This document shows positions 41,545 to 48,259 of a DNA stretch of 48,259 bases, piece by piece. Origin of the DNA: Thermoanaerobaculia bacterium (GTDB lineage Bacteria; Acidobacteriota; Thermoanaerobaculia; Gp7-AA8); contig JADGNY010000004.1 of the NCBI GenBank assembly GCA_017883235.1, positions 78,161 through 126,419 on the forward strand. The letters run 5' to 3'. Under the pieces are notes generated by a model. The model ran no database searches, had not been told where the DNA came from, and was given only the letters and a program-made list of their open reading frames with translations. A program made the position numbers and the translations under genes. The stretch's first letter is position 1; every line of letters starts with the position of its first letter.

Positions 41545-44500
41545 TTACTGCGCCTCGCGTACCTGCAGGCCAGCTTCTTCGCCCAATACCTCGACCGTCC
41601 CTTTCCGCTCGAGCTTTCCCCATCCTGTGCGGATGCCCGAGATGGCGGTCTTGAGCGACTTGAGGACGACGGCGTACATGAGCTGGCGGTAAAGGAATCT
41701 CTGCCAGAACAGCCACACCAGGGGGCGTGGATCTTCATGATCGAGCTTATAGGCCACCAGCGATCCGACGAGCTCGACGACGAAGAAAAACGCATACATG
41801 AAACCGATCACGTACAGCGACGTGAGCGCGTTGGGCAGCGGCTGCCAATCGCCGACCAGGCGGCCGCGCATCCAGGCGCGGATGACGGTCCCGATCGACC
41901 AGATGATCTGCAAGTCGACGAGCGGTGACAGCACCTGGAACGCCACCTGGAACAGCCAGAGCGTGGGTAGCATCACGCGGCCGAAATAGCCGTAGCGGCC
42001 CAGGGCCCGTCGGTGTTTCCAGAGCGCCTGGAGGGTGCCGAAAGCCCAGCGGAAGCGCTGTTTGAAGAGTGACCGGATGCTATCCGGGGCTTCGGTGTGT
42101 CCGAGGGCATTGGACTCCGTTTCGACCCGCCACCCGATCCGGCGGATTCGCCACGTCAGATCCATATCTTCGGCCATCGTGTCGGTCGTGTAGCCGCCGG
42201 CGGCCAGGATGGCTTCGCGCCGCCATGCGCCGACCGCGCCCGGCACGACCGTCACGGCGTTGATCGTCGCGTAGGCACGCCGGTCGAGATTCTGGCTTGT
42301 GACGTATTCGATCGATTGCCAATGCGTCAGCGGATTGATGCGATTGCCGACTTTTACGTTTCCGGCTACCGCACCCACGAGCGGCTTGTCGAAATGACGA
42401 ACGAGTTTCTCGATCGTGTCGCGCGCAAAGACTGTGTCGGCGTCGAGAGCGATGATGATCTCTCCCGTGGCCAGTGCAATGCCGAGGTTGAGGGCGGATG
42501 CCTTGCCGCCGTTCGCCTGGGTGAGAAGCGTTACCGTGTCGCCGAAGTTTGCGCGAACCTGTCCGGAGGTGTCGTCGGCGGAGCCATCGTCGACGACGAT
42601 GATCTCCAGCGGCTCGTAACCGTTCGCCAGCACGGCACGGATCGTATTCACGATCACGGTTTCCTCGTTGTACGCGGCGATGACGACGCTCACGGCCGGC
42701 CGGTAGGAACCGTCGAACGACTCGTGGCGCTCGCGCCATTTGGCGATCAGCGCCAGGATGATCGAGAAGATCACGCGTGCCGTGCCGAGGATGATCGCTG
42801 TCACGAAAGCGATGCCGAGAAACAGCTCGAACAGATAGATCGCTTCGAAAACGATCCGGTCGCTGGCCAGCATCAGCGTGTCCGACGACTTGACCGGCGG
42901 ATTGACCGTGTCGCGGTCCGTATTGATGAGAGTTGAGACAGGGACGAATGTGTAGCCGCGCTTGTGGAGCTCATTGACGATGAGAGGAATCAGCTTCACC
43001 GTCTCGGTGCGGTCACCGCCTCCGTCGTGCAGGAGGATGCAACTGCCATGCTCTCCCTCCAGTTGCGCGAGGACCGTTCGCAGCATCTCGTCAGCGCCCC
43101 GGTGGTGGATCGATCCGTCGGGCATCCGTTCGGCGGTATTCCAGTCCTGGGAATCGATGTACTCCAGGACGGTGATGTAGTTGAGACCCGACGCGATTTT
43201 GATCGGCGTGACTTCAAAATTCGCCGTCGGCTCCGCGTCGGCGTTGTACGGAGGGCGGAAAAGAAGCGTCGAGCGATGGAGGATGCTCTCGAAGACGCGG
43301 CGTGTCGCGTTCAACTGAAGACGCGCTTCCGATTCCTTGATCTCGCCGATGTTTGGATGCGTGAACGTGTGGTTCCCGATCTCATGTCCCTCGGCCCAGA
43401 TGCGTTTGAGAAGACCGGGATAGCGCTCCGCGTTCTGGCCGATCATGAAGAACGTCGCCGGAACATGGAGCGCCTTCAGCTCATCGAGAATTTCGGCGGT
43501 GTAGGGATCGGCAGGCCCATCATCGATCGTCAACGCAATCATCTTCGGCTTGTAGCCCGTGCGGCTGATGACGTAGGACGTTGGGAACTTGTGGTAACTC
43601 TCGTCGAGGGCGAGGCCCGTCAGCGGATCGATCTCCAGCGTGCGCGATCCCGTCGTCGGATTTTGATCGACGTGTGCGATCTCCCCTTCGCCGATGAACT
43701 CGACGTCGAACGGAAAGGTGGGCGCTTCCAGTTCCGACATATTCGGCCGCTGGTTGAGATTGCCGCGATGAATGAATGACCAGATCGACGGATCGGACGA
43801 GCCGAGAACCCAGATGGCCATCCCGCGCACGCCATAGTTCTGCGCGATCAACCATTGATTCGCGGCCGTGACCGCGTCCAGCATCCAGACCTCATGCCAT
43901 TTCAGGTCGTCGTCCTGGTAACGAAACGTCGGATTGAGCGTCTCGTCATCGAAGTCGACGATATCCTCCGGCTTTTCCTTCTGCCGGTAGTCATGAGCGG
44001 TGACGAGCGCTCCCTGATACGTCATCGGCTCGGCCCAATCGCGGCCGTCCATCCAGTCGTAGGCGTAGTTGGCGATGCCGATGACGAGCTTCTCGCGCGG
44101 AACGCCATGCGCGGGGTCGACGGCGCGCCGCACGACGTCTCGGTACCACGAGACCGAAGCGATGGGACCGGGAGCACTGTTCTCCGAGTGCTCGTCATAG
44201 GCCATGACCACGACGAAATCGCAGACAGAGGAAACCGCACGCCAGTCGACCGTGCTCTTCGACTCGAGATCGATGCTGACGAGCAGATGCGGAGCCTGGG
44301 CGAACGCGTTTTTCATGCGGCCCAGGAAGGGAACCAGGAGAGGGTAGTCGTCCGGCTGGAGGTTCTCGAAATCGACGTTGATTCCCTGGAACTTGTACGC
44401 GATGCACCAGTTCCTCAATCCGGCGATCGCTTTTTGCTGCAACGTCGGATCGTGCAGAAAGACGTGGACGCGCTGCCGGTCGAAGACGCCGGAGCCGTTC

Positions 44501-45063
44501 GACGAAATCTGCGCGTTGCTGAAGACCGGCATCACGTTGAGGTTGTTCGCACGCGCGATTCTCAACACATCGATGTTGTGTGGCGTCAGGATCGGATCCC
44601 AGTCGTGAAAGTCGAGCGCTCCGGCATCCGGGCTGAGGTGGACCCAGACCGGAAGGAGGTGTGTCATCCGGTTGGCGTTTGCCGTCAGCGAATGGAGTCC
44701 GGTTTCCTGCCACGGCGCGTAGAACGCCGCGACGATGCTGTTTCCGGCCTCAATCGTACGGACAGGGCCTTTCGCCTCGCGCGTGCGCTGGTCCTTGTAG
44801 TCTTTTGCAATGCTGGCGAGGAGGCGCTCCCGATCACGTTTGAGAACGTACTGTGCCCGCGCCTGCCGGTGCGGCGGGAGGCGCCCGCCACGCTTGATGG
44901 CCTCCGTGATCCCGATGAAACCAGGCAACAGCGGAACGGTGAAGAGGCTGACCAGCCAGGCGCTGACAATCAGCACGGACACCAAGCCCAGCAGGGTGCC
45001 TATGCGTTTTACCCACCACCATCGGCGATGGCTCGGGTCGAAGAAGACGGCGCTGTCAGGCAT
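41545..45063 (-). CDS. GH18 / NodB deacetylase / family 2 glycosyltransferase fusion
   Basis: A 1,172-residue membrane protein with three enzyme domains. After a membrane segment (RIGTLLGLVSVLIVSAWLVS, residues about 20-45), residues 105-450 are a GH18-type domain with YKFQGINVDFENLQ (Asp and catalytic Glu as in YaaH-type hydrolases). Residues about 510-735 are a NodB deacetylase (ALTIDDGPADPY, HTFTHPN, FRPPYN and CILLHDGGGDR). A membrane segment leads to a GT2 domain at about 800-1090 (VVIAAYNEETV, VVDDGSADDT, ALDADTVF, AEDMDLTWR, FKQRFRWAFG) and further membrane segments. It probably makes and trims a beta-linked GlcNAc polymer. The frame stays open upstream to 45153, so the exact start is uncertain. 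Confidence 0.9.
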   Translation of the reverse strand: MPDSAVFFDPSHRRWWWVKRIGTLLGLVSVLIVSAWLVSLFTVPLLPGFIGITEAIKRGGRLPPHRQARAQYVLKRDRERLLASIAKDYKDQRTREAKGPVRTIEAGNSIVAAFYAPWQETGLHSLTANANRMTHLLPVWVHLSPDAGALDFHDWDPILTPHNIDVLRIARANNLNVMPVFSNAQISSNGSGVFDRQRVHVFLHDPTLQQKAIAGLRNWCIAYKFQGINVDFENLQPDDYPLLVPFLGRMKNAFAQAPHLLVSIDLESKSTVDWRAVSSVCDFVVVMAYDEHSENSAPGPIASVSWYRDVVRRAVDPAHGVPREKLVIGIANYAYDWMDGRDWAEPMTYQGALVTAHDYRQKEKPEDIVDFDDETLNPTFRYQDDDLKWHEVWMLDAVTAANQWLIAQNYGVRGMAIWVLGSSDPSIWSFIHRGNLNQRPNMSELEAPTFPFDVEFIGEGEIAHVDQNPTTGSRTLEIDPLTGLALDESYHKFPTSYVISRTGYKPKMIALTIDDGPADPYTAEILDELKALHVPATFFMIGQNAERYPGLLKRIWAEGHEIGNHTFTHPNIGEIKESEARLQLNATRRVFESILHRSTLLFRPPYNADAEPTANFEVTPIKIASGLNYITVLEYIDSQDWNTAERMPDGSIHHRGADEMLRTVLAQLEGEHGSCILLHDGGGDRTETVKLIPLIVNELHKRGYTFVPVSTLINTDRDTVNPPVKSSDTLMLASDRIVFEAIYLFELFLGIAFVTAIILGTARVIFSIILALIAKWRERHESFDGSYRPAVSVVIAAYNEETVIVNTIRAVLANGYEPLEIIVVDDGSADDTSGQVRANFGDTVTLLTQANGGKASALNLGIALATGEIIIALDADTVFARDTIEKLVRHFDKPLVGAVAGNVKVGNRINPLTHWQSIEYVTSQNLDRRAYATINAVTVVPGAVGAWRREAILAAGGYTTDTMAEDMDLTWRIRRIGWRVETESNALGHTEAPDSIRSLFKQRFRWAFGTLQALWKHRRALGRYGYFGRVMLPTLWLFQVAFQVLSPLVDLQIIWSIGTVIRAWMRGRLVGDWQPLPNALTSLYVIGFMYAFFFVVELVGSLVAYKLDHEDPRPLVWLFWQRFLYRQLMYAVVLKSLKTAISGIRTGWGKLERKGTVEVLGEEAGLQVREAQ

Positions 45064-45151
45064 GGTCGAGAATCGGACGATCATATCGAACCGGAGGCCG
45101 TCCGGAGGCATTCTGCGCAACCCGGGCCGTGTTACCCCGTAAGACCTCACC

Positions 45152-46123
45152 ATGAGTCAGACCGTCATCGAGGTTTCGAACCTCAAAAAAAAGTACCGGT
45201 CGTCGGTCGGGCGTTCGCTCATCACGGCCCTCGACGGCATCGACTTCTCGGTTCGTGAAGGCGAGTTGTTCGGTCTTCTCGGCCCGAACGGGGCCGGAAA
45301 AACGACCGCTGTCAAGATTCTTCTCGATCTCACCCGCCCTACCGCCGGCGAAGCGCGCCTCAACGGCCTGCCGGCGGGACACCCGGAAAGCCGTCGCCGC
45401 GTCGGCTACCTGCCGGAAGGTCACAAGATACCCAGCTATCTCACCGCGCGTCAGGCGCTCGGGATCTTCGGCAAGATGTCGGGCCTCGACAACGTCACCA
45501 TCAAGCGCCGCTCTCTGGAGCTGCTCGAGAAACTGCGCATCGCTCAGTGGATCGACGTCCGCGTCAAGAAGTACTCGAAGGGGATGACCCAGCGCCTCGG
45601 CCTGGCCATCGCCCTTCTGCACTCGCCGCATGTGCTGCTGCTCGACGAGCCTACAGACGGCGTTGATCCCGTCGGCCGCCGCGAGATTCGCGACATCCTG
45701 CGCACCGAGGCGGCGACGAACGGGACCGCGGTACTGCTGAACTCGCATTTGCTCTCGGAGATCGAACTGACCTGTGATCACGTGGCCGTGCTTCGCAACG
45801 GCAAGGTGGCCGCGGCCGGCAGTATCGAAGAGCTGACCCGCCGCGCTACGCAATACAAATTCGTTCCGGTGGTACCGGTCGACGACTCGCTCGTGGCGGC
45901 GTTCCGTGAAAGCGGAGCGGGCGTGGAGCGGGTGAACGGTCACATGCTCTTGACGGTCGATGACGTGACGCATCTCAACGCACTCGTCGACAAACTTCGC
46001 GCCAGTGGCGGCCTGCTGGCAGAGCTCTCGCCGGTCCGCTCCACCCTCGAAGACGTATTCGTCGATCTCGTCCGCGCCGTCGACCCGGGCGCACAGCAGT
46101 CGGTCGAAGGAGACGCGCGATGA
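45152..46123 (+). CDS. ABC transporter ATP-binding protein
   Basis: A 323-residue ATPase subunit. Walker A is LLGPNGAGKTTAVK, the Q-loop region reads VGYLPEGHKIPSYLTARQAL, the signature is KYSKGMTQRLGLAIALL and Walker B is HVLLLDEPTDGVDPVGR. About 90 residues of a C-terminal extension follow, common in ABC-2 exporters of the CcmA/NatA type. It is coupled to the permease gene by a four-base overlap. The product likely drives export or membrane remodelling; cargo unknown. Confidence 0.93.
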   Translation: MSQTVIEVSNLKKKYRSSVGRSLITALDGIDFSVREGELFGLLGPNGAGKTTAVKILLDLTRPTAGEARLNGLPAGHPESRRRVGYLPEGHKIPSYLTARQALGIFGKMSGLDNVTIKRRSLELLEKLRIAQWIDVRVKKYSKGMTQRLGLAIALLHSPHVLLLDEPTDGVDPVGRREIRDILRTEAATNGTAVLLNSHLLSEIELTCDHVAVLRNGKVAAAGSIEELTRRATQYKFVPVVPVDDSLVAAFRESGAGVERVNGHMLLTVDDVTHLNALVDKLRASGGLLAELSPVRSTLEDVFVDLVRAVDPGAQQSVEGDAR

Positions 46124-46968
46124 AAGTCCTGATGGCGAATATCGAAGATGTGATGCGCGAAGCCGCGGCGCGGTGGACGCTCGTCGCATACTTCTTCCTC
46201 TCCACGATCTTCATTCTGATCTTTGCATCGGCCATCAATCTCGACATCGTCGACGGCGCTCTGGCCGGCGCCAAGCTGTTCGGGAAGCAGGTCGAAGTCA
46301 GCGGCACGATGTCGATCGAGAAGCTGGTCATGGGTTTCGAGTCCGGCTTCTCGGGCGTGCTCTACGTCCTCTGCACCTTCCTGGCGATTTTCGCCACCGC
46401 CCACCTCGTGCCGCGTATGCAGGAGAAGGGAACGATCGATCTCTACCTCTCGAGGCCTGTGTCGCGGGTGAAATTGATCCTTTCGCGCTACCTGGCGGGG
46501 CTGATCCTCGCCGGCAGCAATGTCCTCTACCTCATCGGATCGATCTGGATGATCGTGGCGTGGAAGACGCATGTTCTCCATCCAAGGTTCTTCCTGGCCG
46601 GCGCCATCATCCTTTTTCTGATCGCGACCTTGCTGGCGTTCGCGTTCCTGATCGGCGTGGTCACCTCATCGACCGCGGTCTCGATCATGGCCACCTACGG
46701 CGTCTTTTTCTTCGGCGTGATGCTGGCCGGCCACGCGCGAATCGAGGCGGCGTTGTCGAAAGAGTGGCAGGCGATGGGGATCAAGCTCCTTTATTGGATC
46801 ATGCCGAAGACCGCGGAGCTGGCCACGGCGGTCGTCGGGTTTGTGGCCGGGCCACAGGTAAACAACGAAATACTCAAGGTGACGGCCGCGCCGTTCGTCA
46901 GCACGGCTATCTTCGGATTTGTCTGTCTCGCTCTCGCTTCCTGGTTGTTCCAACGAAAGGAGTTCTAA
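46120..46968 (+). CDS. ABC-2 type permease subunit
   Basis: A 282-residue membrane protein with about six hydrophobic segments: WTLVAYFFLSTIFILIFASA, GVLYVLCTFLAIFATAHLVP, YLAGLILAGSNVLYLIGSIW, FFLAGAIILFLIATLLAFAF, SIMATYGVFFFGVMLAG and IFGFVCLALASWLF. The LYLSRPVSRVKLILSRYLAG stretch is typical of ABC-2 membrane components, where a cytoplasmic loop follows the second segment. It starts within the ABC gene stop (ATGA) and ends two bases before the next gene, forming a three-gene operon. Confidence 0.88.
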   Translation: MKVLMANIEDVMREAAARWTLVAYFFLSTIFILIFASAINLDIVDGALAGAKLFGKQVEVSGTMSIEKLVMGFESGFSGVLYVLCTFLAIFATAHLVPRMQEKGTIDLYLSRPVSRVKLILSRYLAGLILAGSNVLYLIGSIWMIVAWKTHVLHPRFFLAGAIILFLIATLLAFAFLIGVVTSSTAVSIMATYGVFFFGVMLAGHARIEAALSKEWQAMGIKLLYWIMPKTAELATAVVGFVAGPQVNNEILKVTAAPFVSTAIFGFVCLALASWLFQRKEF

Positions 46969-47949
46969 ATGAAAAGGCAGTTTGTTGCATTGGCAATTCT
47001 CGCGCTGGCGCTCGCGCCGGCGGCATTCGCAAAAACCGACGCGATGTCGCTCATCCCGAACGATTCTGTTTCGGTCGGCGTCGTCCGTCTCGCGGACATG
47101 CGCAGCAGCCCGCTCTCCGCGGCCCTATTCGCGCAGACGGCTCACATCACCAATGACGCCGACTCGGCGAAGTTCCTCTCCGAGTCCGGCCTGCAGCCGA
47201 CCAAGGACGTCGACGTCGTGGTCTTCGCCACGTCGCCGCGCACGAACCTCGGCAGTGAGGCGGATTTCCTCATCGCCGCGGACGGCCGGTTCAACGTCGA
47301 TCGTCTCACCACCGCCCTCGTGGCACGTGGCGCGGTGAAGAAGTCGTCGGCGCACGGCGCCTACTTCGTGATGCCGGAGAAGAACGCGGAACACGGTCAT
47401 CCGGGCGTAGTGGCGTTCCCTGATTCGAGCCTTGCACTGATCGGCAGCGAGGCGGCAGTCATCGAAGCGCTGGCCAGCCGCGCCGCGGGCGGAACGACAT
47501 TCGCCACCACCAGCGGCCTCGGCCGCGACATGGTGCGTGTCGATCCGCATGCCACGGCCTTTGTGCTCGTCGATGTGCCGCGCGCGCAGCGCATCACCGG
47601 TGCCCCGAAGATCGGCGGCAGCAGCGCGCAGTCTCAGGCACTCGGTGCCGCGCTGAAGAACGTCTCCACGGTTGCGATCTGGGCCACCGACACCGGCGAT
47701 TCACTGAAGCTGAGCGCTCTCGGCCTCTCGACCGATGCCGAGACTCTCGGCCTCGTCGAAGATACGCTTCGCGGCGCCCTCTCGGCGATGCGTCTCGCGG
47801 TGCAGGATAAGTCGCCCGAGATGGTTTCGCTGCTGCGCAAGTTCACCGTCACCCGGACGGACAACTCGGTCTCGATCTCCGGCAGCGTCCCCGCGGAAAC
47901 GTTCAAGACCTGGGTTGCGAAGACACAGTCGCACGCAAGCACACGGTAA
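46969..47949 (+). CDS. Secreted protein of unknown function
   Basis: A 326-residue exported protein I do not recognise. Signal peptide MKRQFVALAILALALAPAAF-A, then residues 22-320 without cysteines. The start of the mature part (MSLIPNDSVSVGVVRLADM) and repeated VDVVVFATSP, LIGSEAAVIEAL and VLVDVPRAQRI segments suggest an alternating alpha/beta protein, like DUF3352-type proteins. The start codon follows the permease stop directly with AAAGGAG upstream. It is probably periplasmic and works with the ABC pair. Confidence 0.75.
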   Translation: MKRQFVALAILALALAPAAFAKTDAMSLIPNDSVSVGVVRLADMRSSPLSAALFAQTAHITNDADSAKFLSESGLQPTKDVDVVVFATSPRTNLGSEADFLIAADGRFNVDRLTTALVARGAVKKSSAHGAYFVMPEKNAEHGHPGVVAFPDSSLALIGSEAAVIEALASRAAGGTTFATTSGLGRDMVRVDPHATAFVLVDVPRAQRITGAPKIGGSSAQSQALGAALKNVSTVAIWATDTGDSLKLSALGLSTDAETLGLVEDTLRGALSAMRLAVQDKSPEMVSLLRKFTVTRTDNSVSISGSVPAETFKTWVAKTQSHASTR

Positions 47950-48259
47950 GAACAACTCAACAGACAGGGCCGGCGAGAGCTTCGCCGGCTCTACTTGCCG
48001 CCTTGCCGCCTTGCCGCGTTAGCGGCAACAAGAAGGTAGCCAGGGGTGCGAGCGTTTTTTGCGAGCACCCCTGGTGAAGAGGTGTCGTGGTTTGGTGCCG
48101 CGTCAGCGGCATTGGAGTAATCGGGGACTCCATCCAGTGCCGCTGACGCGGCACGATTTTAGATCGCATCGGGTTCCAGGGGTGCTCGCAAAAAACGCTC
48201 GCACCCCTGGCTGATATGGAGTGACCCTGTCAAGTTACGCTGCCCGTGGTTTTGCGCCT
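47950..48259. other. Gene-free end of the window
   Basis: No gene is seen. From 47967 to 47988 there is a GCCGGCGA-GAGC-TTCGCCGGC hairpin suited to ending the ABC operon transcript, then direct repeats of CCGCCTTG and the long palindrome at 48040-48210. The last 49 bases show nothing. Confidence 0.6.
48040..48210. repeat. Nested long palindrome with exact 35-bp outer arms
   Basis: The outer segments 48040-48074 and 48176-48210 are exact reverse complements over 35 bases; each begins CCAGGGGTGC and ends GCACCCCTGG and can itself fold with a T-rich or A-rich loop. Inside them GTGCCGCGTCAGCGGCA (48095-48111) pairs with 48138-48154. The centre is near 48121-48125. Confidence 0.92.

Overview
The window is high-GC bacterial chromosome (GC not computed) and contains the replication origin neighbourhood. 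Genes point away from the 17.4-17.6 kb gap. To the left run rpmH, rnpA, yidD, yidC, jag/khpB, mnmE, mnmG, rsmG, parA, parB and a bactofilin. To the right run dnaA, dnaN, recF, gyrB, gyrA and a DUF507 gene. This origin order, together with DUF507, a split glycine decarboxylase and many long palindromes between genes, suggests Acidobacteriota or a close relative. That placement is inference; I see no rRNA or tRNA gene to test it.

Layout. 1-5 kb: the end of rho, a secreted protein, an MntA/HepT toxin-antitoxin pair with a frameshifted toxin, an RcnB-like protein, a LamG-like lipoprotein, an RHH protein, a BadF-type sugar kinase and a lipoprotein. 5-7.4 kb: a LOG-family protein, a 45-residue protein and a CNNM/CBS membrane protein. 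7.4-8.2 kb: no gene, but an ordered array of palindromes and 21-bp units. 8.2-27.1 kb: the origin region, with parS-like sites, DnaA-box-like 9-mers and a DnaA-trio-like unwinding element between dnaA and dnaN. 27.1-31.4 kb: a thioredoxin-domain YyaL protein, a Xer recombinase and a two-gene graspetide cluster (ATP-grasp ligase plus a precursor with ten TTxxxGEE repeats). 31.5-36 kb: the glycine cleavage operon gcvT-gcvH-gcvPA-gcvPB. 36-41 kb: an AI-2E-type transporter fused to a B12-like domain, a membrane thioredoxin-like protein, a six-cysteine secreted peptide, a decayed Calx-beta/IPT gene, a HIT protein and PrmC. 41.5-48 kb: a three-domain GH18/deacetylase/glycosyltransferase, then an ABC transporter pair and a secreted protein.

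The two strongest leads are these. (1) The 30.07-31.44 kb cluster looks like a plesiocin-type (group 2) graspetide system with an unusually repeat-rich precursor. (2) At 7.73-8.08 kb three TACCATGGTA-centred palindromes are spaced exactly 169 bp apart, and each interval holds seven 21-bp units. It lies just downstream of parAB-bactofilin and has no protein-coding explanation that holds.

A further theme is long inverted repeats between genes (4.2, 4.9, 5.85, 19.0, 33.1, 36.1, 41.4 and 48.1 kb). Several belong to shared families, and some begin inside the stop codon of the gene before them.
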